Origin: an uncultured Prevotellaceae bacterium
GTDB lineage: Bacteria > Bacteroidota > Bacteroidia > Bacteroidales > Bacteroidaceae
Direction: 5' to 3'
NCBI GenBank assembly: GCA_945827465.1
Contig: CALZOH010000036.1
Span: forward strand, 1 to 17,090
Length of the DNA stretch: 17,090 nucleotides
Shown: piece after piece, positions 1-7,363 of the stretch
Layout of the letters: every line of letters begins with the position of its first letter
Numbering within the stretch: position 1 is the first letter of the stretch
The notes under the pieces: model-generated
The model's database searches: none
Seen by the model: only the letters and a program-made list of their open reading frames with translations
Told to the model about the DNA's origin: nothing
Program-made: the position numbers and the translations under genes

Positions 1-66
1 GGAGTGCGCTAGTGTAAAATTACTCTTGGTCTTCTCTTGCCTGGAGTGAGGCTGGTGTAAAATTAC
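1..66. repeat. Pair of ~24-bp direct repeats with GTGTAA/TTACAC core
   Basis: Two related units lie at 1-23 and 43-66. Both begin GGAGTG and end in GTGTAAAATTAC. The second continues into a palindrome at 55-68 (GTGTAA-AA-TTACAC, 6-bp arms). The first has the same core at 12-25 with an imperfect right arm (TTACTC). Core spacing is 43 bp, about four helical turns, as expected for two protein sites on one DNA face. They lie just past the 3' end of the kinase gene, so they may belong to an unseen leftward gene. The half-sites GTGTA/TACAC recur in the palindrome at 1586-1604, which suggests, as inference, that the regulator encoded here binds both places. More copies may lie beyond the window edge. 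Confidence 0.6.
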
Positions 67-115
67 ACTAACCGTTCTTTAACTTAAAGATGGGTTCGTG
101 TGGTTTCGCACAAGA

Positions 116-964
116 TTATTCGATGATGAAGGTGACGGGATAACCGCCTACGGGTACAGTGGCCAATGTGAGCGTCATGCCTTGTATCATCATCATTTGA
201 CGCGACAAGGCCAAGCCAATACCCGAACCCGTGGTCTTGGTGGTAAAGAAAGGCACGAAGATTTCCTGACGCAATTCGGCCGGAATGGGTTTTCCGTTAT
301 TGCTGATATAAAGTCGATCGCGCCAACGAATGTCGATGACGGTGGCACCGGCCTCTGCGGCATTGCGAACGATGTTGACCAACACCTGACGCAAGAGGCT
401 CTCATCGGCACAGAGGGTCAGGTCAGCCGGCAGAGAGGTTTTCCACTGCAGTTCGGAATAAAGTGTTTGCACGGAACTGACCAAGCCGGCAAGTTTCAGG
501 TCAGTGGGATGAGCCTCCTGCAACTGTGTCAACTTGCGGTAACTCTCCACAAAGGTTGCCAGGCCCTTGCTCGTGTCGTGAATCGCCCGGATGCCCTCTT
601 CATAAACGGTATTCTTGATTTGCGGTTGGTTGAGGTAAGTCTGGGTGATGCTCTGTATGGGGGCCGTGGCATTCATAATTTCGTGGGTCAAAACCCGTGT
701 GAGGCGCTGCCACGACTCCACTTCGTTTTGTGCGACCAGTCGGTTGATCTCTTGTCCCAAGTCGTTCAAGACCGACTGCAGAGCCCCTTCGCCAAAGAAT
801 AGTCCTTTAACGGGCAACTGAAACGTAAAGTCGCGATTGCGGATGGCTTCGTTCATCAGGAAAGCCCTGTCGCGTAAGAGTCGCTGATGATGATAAAACC
901 AGCCGAAGGCTACCAAGAGCCCCATTAAAACAAGAATAGCTATGAGCCAAAGCATCGCCGTCAC
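116..964 (-). CDS. Membrane-anchored sensor histidine kinase
   Basis: This 282-residue two-component sensor kinase autophosphorylates on His and should pass phosphate to the regulator encoded just upstream. One N-terminal membrane helix (about 3-23) is followed by a short linker with no evident periplasmic sensor domain. The H-box is LTHEI with H94. The ATPase domain shows the N-box NIVRNAAEAG (about 197-206), a divergent G1 region SNNGKPI (221-227, Asn in place of the usual Asp), the F-box FVPFFTTK (236-243) and the G2 motif GSGIGLAL (246-253). The start is GTG at 964, overlapping the regulator stop in GTGA, so translation is probably coupled. An in-frame ATG at 955 is an alternative start. 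The lack of an extracellular loop suggests the signal is sensed in the membrane or cytoplasm, or comes from the neighbouring ABC complex (inference). Confidence 0.9.
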   Translation of the reverse strand: MTAMLWLIAILVLMGLLVAFGWFYHHQRLLRDRAFLMNEAIRNRDFTFQLPVKGLFFGEGALQSVLNDLGQEINRLVAQNEVESWQRLTRVLTHEIMNATAPIQSITQTYLNQPQIKNTVYEEGIRAIHDTSKGLATFVESYRKLTQLQEAHPTDLKLAGLVSSVQTLYSELQWKTSLPADLTLCADESLLRQVLVNIVRNAAEAGATVIDIRWRDRLYISNNGKPIPAELRQEIFVPFFTTKTTGSGIGLALSRQMMMIQGMTLTLATVPVGGYPVTFIIE

Positions 965-1482
965 TTTTTCAGTTTGCTATACAAGGTCTGACGCGTGATG
1001 CCCAGCAGTTCGGCCGCCCTGCTCATGTTGCCGTGACACTTCTCCACGACCTTGCGCACGTGTTGTGCCTCAACACGGTCGAGCGGCACGATTTCCTTAC
1101 TCTTGTCTACGGCGTCTTTAACCGTGCGTACCAGTTCGTCATTGTCCCATGGCTTCACCACAAAGTCTGCAGCACCGGCTTTGAGACCTTTCACCGCCAA
1201 ACGAACATCGGCATAAGCCGTGACCAACACGACCGGAATGTCGGCATGAAGCTTGTGAATGGCCCGCAACCAAAACAGACCTTCCTGACCGGTATTGAAA
1301 CCGGGCGAGAAATTCATATCAAGCATGACAACGTCAACGGCATGCTGATTCAACGTCGTAAGAATCTGTTCAGGATCGGAGAGTGTGACGACCTGATTGA
1401 AGATGCCTTGAAAACAAATCTTCAATGCCGTAAGCATGGCGGGATTGTCGTCAACCACAAGGAGGGTATGATAAGCTGACAT
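961..1482 (-). CDS. Response regulator, receiver plus Fis-type HTH, no AAA+ domain
   Basis: This 173-residue protein has a complete receiver domain (about 5-125): acidic pair D11/D12, phosphoacceptor D55 in VVMLDMNF, T88 and K110 in VVKPW. A short linker leads to a C-terminal Fis-like helix-turn-helix (about 137-173) with GNMSRAAELLGITRQTLYSK, the type found at the end of NtrC proteins. The central sigma-54-activating ATPase domain of NtrC is absent, since only about 12 residues separate the two domains. The layout resembles RegA/PrrA/ActR regulators, so it probably works as an ordinary activator or repressor rather than with sigma-54 (inference). It is co-transcribed with the kinase and divergent from the ABC operon, which makes that operon its likely target. 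The ATG start at 1482 is well placed at the beginning of the receiver. Confidence 0.92.
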   Translation of the reverse strand: MSAYHTLLVVDDNPAMLTALKICFQGIFNQVVTLSDPEQILTTLNQHAVDVVMLDMNFSPGFNTGQEGLFWLRAIHKLHADIPVVLVTAYADVRLAVKGLKAGAADFVVKPWDNDELVRTVKDAVDKSKEIVPLDRVEAQHVRKVVEKCHGNMSRAAELLGITRQTLYSKLKK

Positions 1483-1585
1483 CTTTTAATGAGCTGTTAG
1501 ATTTCTTTCTGCGAAGGATGAAGAAACGGGGTTTAGGCCTACGAAGTTACAAAAAAAGGCCGTTTGCACCCTCCTGTCGGCCGGA

Positions 1586-1627
1586 GTGTATGAAATTCAT
1601 ACACGAAAGTGTCTAATTTTCATACAA
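1586..1627. promoter_or_regulatory. 19-bp palindromic operator plus degenerate second copy in divergent promoter region
   Basis: Positions 1586-1604 read GTGTATGAA-A-TTCATACAC, a perfect inverted repeat with 9-bp arms. A second, imperfect 19-bp version is at 1609-1627 (gtgtctaattttcatacaa) with the right half best conserved. The copies are 23 bp apart, about two helical turns. They lie between the divergent regulator gene (start 1482) and the first permease (start 1705), the usual place for a response-regulator operator. The Fis-type HTH of the neighbouring regulator is the natural candidate ligand (inference). No convincing sigma-54 -24/-12 box was found nearby. Confidence 0.65.
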
Positions 1628-1704
1628 CCCACCCGTTGGGCCGACATGATACATGGCATCCCGAGCGAAAAAGCGTAGCTTCGCAGCAAAAATTCATTGA
1701 AGAC

Positions 1705-4092
1705 ATGATTATCCATTATCTGAAAACAGCTCTCCGACATCTGCTTCAATATAAATTGCAGATCGTCATCAGCGTTGCCTCCATGGCCGTTGGCATGGTT
1801 ACACTGAGCACCATCCACATGATTACGCAACAATATTCGCTGCCCCCTATCTGCAACGAGCCCTACTACCAAAGAGCCTGCCTCATTGAGGTGGACTCCC
1901 TTTGGAGCGAGCAGTCAGAATCCGAGCACGTGCTGTTGAACCAAGAAATCATCCGGGCACTCAATCATGACGGTCACCCGGCCTGCACCGAAGGACGCAT
2001 CACGGCTACCAATAGTTTCTCATTGCCTACCAAGGAACACTTCTACCTCGGTGACAGCCTTGTTCGCATCAAAGAAACCTTGACACGGCAAGTAGACCCT
2101 GCATTACCCGTTTTCATCGGCCTGCATTCGGCCGTGACAGGTGAGAAAATCGACAAGCTACGACGCGGAGACGCCATTGTCAGCGAAGCATGGGCCCGCG
2201 AAGTCTTCGGCAAGACTTCTCCCGTAGGAATGACCTTTACCCACTGGCTGCAAAGCGGCGAATCGATTATATTGACCATTGCCGACGTGTATGAAACGCC
2301 TCCGATGCTTGAGCATCAAATGAGAGCGCGCGACCTGCTCTTTGCTTCAGATTACATGGAAAACATGAACTTCGGATATTGGTATGTGACCTTCCAAGGT
2401 TTGGCAGTATTGAAGGATGGTTACACCCCCGAACAACTGCGCACCGAAGCCGATGCCCGTCTGAAGCCACTTGGTCTGAAAGCCCAAGTAACCCCTATGC
2501 CTGATCACATCAGACGTACTTATGAAAACGTCATCAAAGCTCAATGGCTGGTTCATCTCATCGGTTCACTCATCCTGCTGGCTGCCTTCATCGGTTTCAT
2601 GAAAACACAGTTACAACTGTTCCGGATTCGCCAACGCGAAATATCACTGCGCATAGCCGCCGGAGCCAGGCGGCGACAACTCTTTTGGATGCTCATGACC
2701 GAAATCTCCATAGTAATTGCATGGAGCATCTTAGCAGCATTAGGGCTCGGAGTGTTCATGGAAGGATTCTTTAAAGAGCATTTAACCATCATGACGGAAG
2801 ATATGACTCTGGACTTCGGTTATCTTTACCATTTCAGCCTGCTGACAGGCGGCGTCATGCTGCTCATTGGCGGCTGCCTCGTCGGAGTGACCTTGCTACG
2901 CATCTGCAAAACAAATCAAGACCTTGCATCCAGCTTGCGCCACAGCCGTTCACACCGACTTCGCAATACTTTATTATTGGTACAAATGGTGATCAGCATG
3001 GTTTTCGTATGTTGCACATTGGACTTGCTCGACGCATGCAACACAGAGATGGCTACCGCCCACATTCCTGCCAACACACAACCTTACGAAGAAAGCCTGA
3101 TCATCCATACCGACAATGCACAAAACCCGGAACAGCTGAAGGAAGCACTCACCATGTTACCCGAAGTAAAACAAACCATCTACTTCAGAGATGGTCATTA
3201 TGGAATAGACAACATTGCCCAAAATCCGGAGTACAAAAGTGAGTTCAATGATTTGGACTACTTCCACGCCAACTGCATTCCCGACACGGCTTTCCTGCAT
3301 TTCTTTCAGGCCGACATCCGCCTCTTTAGCCGCAAAATGCCGTCAACGGGTGTGCTGATTCACGAAGACTTCTACAAGAAGATGAACAAACTCAATCTTA
3401 TCCCCAACCATACACTAACGATCAACTACCCCCAGCAAACCCTGCCCATCATCGGCACATTCAAGAACGTTGCCTATGAGAAGAACGGCATCAATGCCAC
3501 ATTCCCCTTTATGCTCATTGACCCCAAAGTGACCAGCAAGTGCAAAAGCTTCATCCTGGAGCCTCTGCCAGGCCGTCATAAGGCGTTACGAGAGCATGTC
3601 GACGCCACCATTGAAGAATTGGAACCGATAGTAGCCGATCCCATAGTGGATAATGCCCACCGATACCTCAGCAGAGAAATCGACCTTGACTTAGCCCTGC
3701 GCAATGCCGGCTGTATATTGGCTTTAGTAAGTCTAGTTATCTGCATCATGGGCATTCACAGCGCCATTGCCATGGACGTACGCTCCCGAAAAAAGGAGGT
3801 TGCCATCCGAAAAATCAACGGTGCCAAGGCTTATGACATCGGACGATTGTTCGGTCGAGTCTATGTGATTCTCTTCCTGCTGTCGGCAATAATCACCGTT
3901 CCGGTCGCACTATGGTTTCACAACGAATTGCTCTATTCATCTGAATCCTACTTTCAGCCTGACAATAACAATATGGCCGCTCTCCTCATCGGTGGCATCG
4001 CCCTCGTCGGCATCATCATGGGACTGATTGTGGGCCGGTATATCCATCTCATCATGCACTTACAACCGTCAAATCTCATTTCAAAAGAATAA
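1705..4092 (+). CDS. FtsX/MacB-like ABC transporter permease (first of two)
   Basis: This 795-residue permease probably belongs to a MacB-type ABC system, which couples cytoplasmic ATP hydrolysis to movements of periplasmic domains. TM1 is at about 20-40, followed by a large periplasmic domain. TM helices follow at about 281-301, 326-352, 376-398 and 422-442, then a second periplasmic domain, then helices at about 666-690, 719-740 and 757-780. Two FtsX-type cytoplasmic turns read REISLRIAAGARRRQL and KKEVAIRKINGAKAYD, so the protein is a tandem of two FtsX-like halves, as usual for long Bacteroidetes permeases. The start at 1705 (MIIHYLKTALRHLL) is chosen because it matches the family's beginning. 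The longer frame from GTG 1609 adds 32 unrelated residues and runs through the palindromic operator. The stop is 7 nt before the ATPase ATG, so they form one operon. The exported substrate is unknown. Confidence 0.88.
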   Translation: MIIHYLKTALRHLLQYKLQIVISVASMAVGMVTLSTIHMITQQYSLPPICNEPYYQRACLIEVDSLWSEQSESEHVLLNQEIIRALNHDGHPACTEGRITATNSFSLPTKEHFYLGDSLVRIKETLTRQVDPALPVFIGLHSAVTGEKIDKLRRGDAIVSEAWAREVFGKTSPVGMTFTHWLQSGESIILTIADVYETPPMLEHQMRARDLLFASDYMENMNFGYWYVTFQGLAVLKDGYTPEQLRTEADARLKPLGLKAQVTPMPDHIRRTYENVIKAQWLVHLIGSLILLAAFIGFMKTQLQLFRIRQREISLRIAAGARRRQLFWMLMTEISIVIAWSILAALGLGVFMEGFFKEHLTIMTEDMTLDFGYLYHFSLLTGGVMLLIGGCLVGVTLLRICKTNQDLASSLRHSRSHRLRNTLLLVQMVISMVFVCCTLDLLDACNTEMATAHIPANTQPYEESLIIHTDNAQNPEQLKEALTMLPEVKQTIYFRDGHYGIDNIAQNPEYKSEFNDLDYFHANCIPDTAFLHFFQADIRLFSRKMPSTGVLIHEDFYKKMNKLNLIPNHTLTINYPQQTLPIIGTFKNVAYEKNGINATFPFMLIDPKVTSKCKSFILEPLPGRHKALREHVDATIEELEPIVADPIVDNAHRYLSREIDLDLALRNAGCILALVSLVICIMGIHSAIAMDVRSRKKEVAIRKINGAKAYDIGRLFGRVYVILFLLSAIITVPVALWFHNELLYSSESYFQPDNNNMAALLIGGIALVGIIMGLIVGRYIHLIMHLQPSNLISKE

Positions 4093-4099
4093 CATCATC

Positions 4100-4774
4100 A
4101 TGATCCAGTTAAACGACATCAAAAAGATCTTCCGCACAGAGGAAGTAGAGACCTTTGCCCTCAACGGAGTGGGCCTGGAAGTAAAAGAAGGCGAGTTCGT
4201 GGCCATTATGGGTCCGTCGGGCTGCGGCAAATCAACCTTGCTCAACATTCTGGGCCTGCTTGACAACCCGAGCGAAGGCACCTATCGGCTCAACGGTCGC
4301 GACGTGAGCACGCTGAAGGAAGACGAACGCACCGAACTCAGAAAAGGTTGCATCGGATTCGTGTTCCAAAGTTTCAACCTGATTGACGAGCTCAACGTCT
4401 ATGAAAACGTGGAACTGCCGCTACTCTATATGGGCGTTGCATCGAAGGAACGCAAGCAACGCGTCATGGACGTATTGCGCCGTGTAAACATGTCGCATCG
4501 CAGCAAACACTTTCCCAACCAACTATCGGGAGGTCAGCAACAGCGTGCGGCCATTGCCCGTGCCGTCATCAGTCGTCCCAAGCTGATTTTGGCCGATGAG
4601 CCTACCGGTAATCTTGACTCGAAAAACGGTTTGGAAGTAATGAACCTGCTGGCAAAACTACACGAAGAGGGTACCACCATCGTAATGGTGACTCACTCAC
4701 GCCATGACGCAGGCTTTGCCGACCGCATTGTCAACCTGTTCGACGGTCAGGTCGTAAACAATACAGAGCTTTGA
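4100..4774 (+). CDS. ABC transporter ATP-binding protein, MacB/LolD type
   Basis: This 224-residue ABC ATPase has the size and motifs of the LolD/MacB/FtsE class that pairs with FtsX-like permeases. Visible are Walker A GPSGCGKST (38-46), Q-loop Q90 in FVFQSFN, signature LSGGQ (142-146), Walker B LILADE with D166/E167 followed by the PTGNLDS D-loop, and switch H199 in VTHS. All catalytic residues are intact. The ATG at 4100 is chosen because MIQLNDIKKIF is the normal family start. The longer frame from 4028 overlaps the permease end. It sits between two different permease genes and is the only ATPase in the operon, so it likely drives both, perhaps as a heteromeric complex. Confidence 0.95.
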   Translation: MIQLNDIKKIFRTEEVETFALNGVGLEVKEGEFVAIMGPSGCGKSTLLNILGLLDNPSEGTYRLNGRDVSTLKEDERTELRKGCIGFVFQSFNLIDELNVYENVELPLLYMGVASKERKQRVMDVLRRVNMSHRSKHFPNQLSGGQQQRAAIARAVISRPKLILADEPTGNLDSKNGLEVMNLLAKLHEEGTTIVMVTHSRHDAGFADRIVNLFDGQVVNNTEL

Positions 4775-4811
4775 GACCGGAACAGGCAGTCAACTCCTAA
4801 AGACAAGACAG

Positions 4812-7226
4812 ATGGAACGAAATAAAACAACTTCGATCATCGCTCACAACTTGAAAATTGCCTATCGCAATTTGGTGAAATACCGCCTGCAAACAGTTGT
4901 TTGTATCATGGGTCTGGCTATTGGCATGACGGGATTCGCCCTCTCGATTGTTTGGACACACTACCTGGCCAGCTCCGACAACTTCCACCCCGACAAAGAC
5001 CGAATCTTCTTACTCAGCCCCAATAAACATGCGTTCAAATCAGACCGCAGAGACTACCTGAGCCAAGACTTCTTTCTGGAATATCTGCCTAAGAACTATG
5101 CCGAGGTAGAATCTGTGTGCAGTTTTGCCGCTTCAAGATGTTCCTGCGGCACGGGTGAGAACCATCCCTATAAGATCTTTACGGATGACGGTGGTTCTTT
5201 ACCGGCTGATGTCAATACCATTGACAGCGCGTTTTGCCGTTTTTTCCAAGTAAAGCTCCTCGAAGGCACTTTGGAGCAACGCACTTCGAGCGAAATTCTC
5301 ATCACGCCGTCGCTGGCAAAGCGCCTCTTCGGCGACAAGGAGGCTTTAGGGCAAGAAATTACCCTCGGCGACAATATGGATACTGACCTCTCACAAGCCA
5401 ACCAGTATCGGGTAGTGGGTATTGTGGAAGAATGGCCTGAATCATCCTACTTCCATTTCGACATCTTAATCAACAACCGTTTCAAGATATTTGATCTTTG
5501 GTGGTCATCGGCCTTCATGACCTTTGTGAAACTGCATCCTGGTGCGGATGCTGCAACTTTTAGCAGCAAAGTGAACCAAGCATCACCCGAATGGGGAGAA
5601 CAAAAGTTTCCCCACAGCCTGGAAAACGTGAAGTTTTTGCCCATCCACCGACTCAAGACAGACTTTCCACCCATGAACCAGCGCTTTGAAGCGCGATATA
5701 CCTATTATTTTATGATTCTGAGCGGTGTAATCATTGCCTGTTCATTGTGTAATTACTTGGTATCAATGATTACACGCATCCGCATACGCAGTCGTGAGAT
5801 GGCACTGAGACGCACGTTGGGTGGTTCGAGGCGTTCCATCATCCATCTTTTCAATTGCGAAACGCTCATCATGATTCTTTGCTCGGCCGTGCTCGGATTA
5901 TTGCTTACAATATATGTACTGCCTGAGTTCCGACAATATTCCGAAGTAACGCTGTCACTCTCATCTGTAATGACAGAGGTCGGATGTTACCTGTTAGCAG
6001 TAGCTGCAGTGGGGATAGCCGCATCATCGCTCACCACATTTATCCTTACTCGACGCAGCATTTTGGCAGGACTGCAACCGGTAACAGCTCATCGGGGCAA
6101 CTTAGGCATTAATAAGATTGGTACTTTCGTCCAGTTGACCGTAAGTCTCGTGTGTATCTTCTATGTAGGCGTCATGCAACTGCAACTCAAACATCTGATG
6201 TACTCTGACGCCCTTGGAATGGACAAGACCGATGTAGGGATGATCTTCAGCATAGATCCTTTGAACGAAGAAATCAAACAAATCGTCAAGTCATCAGCCC
6301 TGACAGAAGAGGTTCTAGAGGGTAACACCAGTCCTATACCCATGCGTAGTTCCCGCAAGACGATTCTTGAACTGCAAGAAAACAAAGCACAAAATATCGG
6401 AGAGGGTCAATTCATAAATCTCATCATGATTGACAGCCATTTCTATGAATTCTTTCACATCCGTGCACTGCGCGGACGACTGCCACGGGCCGGTGCAGCT
6501 GAAGCCGTAGTGAGTTTGTCAACCTGCAAAGCCGACGGATGGGAACAGCCCATCGGCAAACATGTTCAAATCAGCAATGAACCGGAAATGACCATTGTTG
6601 GCATCGTGCCCAACCTCTACCAGGAGTCGGTAACAAAAGAACCCGAGCCACAAATATTCTACAACGGACAATACTGTCCCTTCATTCGTAAACCCGACTT
6701 CATCTTCCGGGCCCACAAGGGGTGTATTGAGCCATTGATTAAGGAAATCAACCAAGAGGTAGCCCACCTTGACCAATCAAACAAAATAGAGGTCATGGAT
6801 TTAGAGAAAACATACAACGAACAATTCTCAGCCGACCTTTTGCTACTGCAATTGCAGGAAATAGCAGCCATTGTGAGCATCCTAATCAGCCTTATCGGCG
6901 TGTTTTCAACCATCTGTCTGACATTGGAACAGCGTCGCAGAGAGATAGCCATCCGCAAGATACATGGCGGAAAGTTCATTCATATTCTGAAATTGTTCCT
7001 TTTCGGCCAATTACGTATCCTCCTGCTCAGTGCAGTGGTAGCCGGACCAATAGGCTACATCCTCTCCCAACAATGGCTGAACCAATACGACCAAAAAATC
7101 ACCCTGTATGGTTGGCTATATCCCGCCATCATCGTGCTAATGGCAGTACTTATATGCGTAACCGTCTACCGACAAATCAGCATAGCAGCACGCGAAAACC
7201 CGGCACAAGCCATCAAGCAGGAATAA
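4812..7226 (+). CDS. FtsX/MacB-like ABC transporter permease (second of two)
   Basis: This 804-residue permease has the same overall plan as the first one. TM1 is at about 27-48, a periplasmic domain runs to about 290, and TM helices lie at about 296-318, 350-370, 395-415 and 437-455. A second periplasmic domain follows, then helices at about 685-705, 733-755 and 769-787. Cytoplasmic FtsX turns are REMALRRTLGGSRRSI and RREIAIRKIHGGKFIH. Sequence divergence from the first permease is high, so this is an old paralogue, not a recent copy. A 37-nt gap follows the ATPase gene, and the three genes form an operon. No MacA-like adaptor or TolC-like outer-membrane gene is present in the window. The function could be export or envelope-associated mechanotransmission. 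Confidence 0.9.
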   Translation: MERNKTTSIIAHNLKIAYRNLVKYRLQTVVCIMGLAIGMTGFALSIVWTHYLASSDNFHPDKDRIFLLSPNKHAFKSDRRDYLSQDFFLEYLPKNYAEVESVCSFAASRCSCGTGENHPYKIFTDDGGSLPADVNTIDSAFCRFFQVKLLEGTLEQRTSSEILITPSLAKRLFGDKEALGQEITLGDNMDTDLSQANQYRVVGIVEEWPESSYFHFDILINNRFKIFDLWWSSAFMTFVKLHPGADAATFSSKVNQASPEWGEQKFPHSLENVKFLPIHRLKTDFPPMNQRFEARYTYYFMILSGVIIACSLCNYLVSMITRIRIRSREMALRRTLGGSRRSIIHLFNCETLIMILCSAVLGLLLTIYVLPEFRQYSEVTLSLSSVMTEVGCYLLAVAAVGIAASSLTTFILTRRSILAGLQPVTAHRGNLGINKIGTFVQLTVSLVCIFYVGVMQLQLKHLMYSDALGMDKTDVGMIFSIDPLNEEIKQIVKSSALTEEVLEGNTSPIPMRSSRKTILELQENKAQNIGEGQFINLIMIDSHFYEFFHIRALRGRLPRAGAAEAVVSLSTCKADGWEQPIGKHVQISNEPEMTIVGIVPNLYQESVTKEPEPQIFYNGQYCPFIRKPDFIFRAHKGCIEPLIKEINQEVAHLDQSNKIEVMDLEKTYNEQFSADLLLLQLQEIAAIVSILISLIGVFSTICLTLEQRRREIAIRKIHGGKFIHILKLFLFGQLRILLLSAVVAGPIGYILSQQWLNQYDQKITLYGWLYPAIIVLMAVLICVTVYRQISIAARENPAQAIKQE

Positions 7227-7255
7227 ACAACCTACAACTCCATCATGAGAAGGAG

Positions 7256-7268
7256 ATGGTTTAACCAT
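7256..7268. repeat. 13-bp palindrome between ABC operon and cstA
   Basis: ATGGTT-T-AACCAT is a perfect inverted repeat with 6-bp arms, 30 nt after the second permease stop and about 95 nt before cstA. A weaker AGAC/GTCT pair follows at 7270-7283. There is no T-run, so it is not a typical intrinsic terminator. It could be a small operator for cstA, or chance. Confidence 0.3.
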
Positions 7269-7330
7269 AGACATAGAAGTCTGCATCTTAATTTGTTGGC
7301 TACAATGATACGGGCAAAGAGTTATTTTGG

Positions 7331-7338
7331 TAATTTTG
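7331..7338 (+). promoter_or_regulatory. Bacteroidetes-type -7 box upstream of cstA
   Basis: TAATTTTG matches the Bacteroidetes primary-sigma -7 consensus TAnnTTTG exactly and lies 26 nt before the cstA ATG, giving a short leader. A TTTG at 7292-7295 is too far upstream to be an ideal -33 box, so only the -7 element is clear. It suggests cstA has its own promoter and is not simply read through from the ABC operon. Confidence 0.45.
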
Positions 7339-7363
7339 CACCAAACATTTCAGACTCTTACAC

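Noticed and set aside
77..89. CTTTAA-C-TTAAAG palindrome as kinase terminator
   Set aside because: The AT-only 6-bp arms with a 1-nt loop cannot form a stable terminator hairpin.
98..802. 234-codon plus-strand open frame opposite the kinase
   Set aside because: It is the antisense of a gene with full kinase motifs and shows no protein-like motif of its own.
1650..1670. Possible sigma-54 promoter (TGGCAT...GC) before the ABC operon
   Set aside because: GG and GC are 10 bp apart instead of 12, and the -12 element is poor. The regulator also lacks the ATPase that sigma-54 needs.
1609..1704. N-terminal extension of the first permease from GTG 1609
   Set aside because: The 32 extra residues are not permease-like and the GTG lies inside the palindromic operator. 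ATG 1705 gives the family's usual start.
4028..4099. Longer ATPase start at 4028
   Set aside because: It overlaps 65 nt of the permease in another frame and adds 24 residues foreign to the family.
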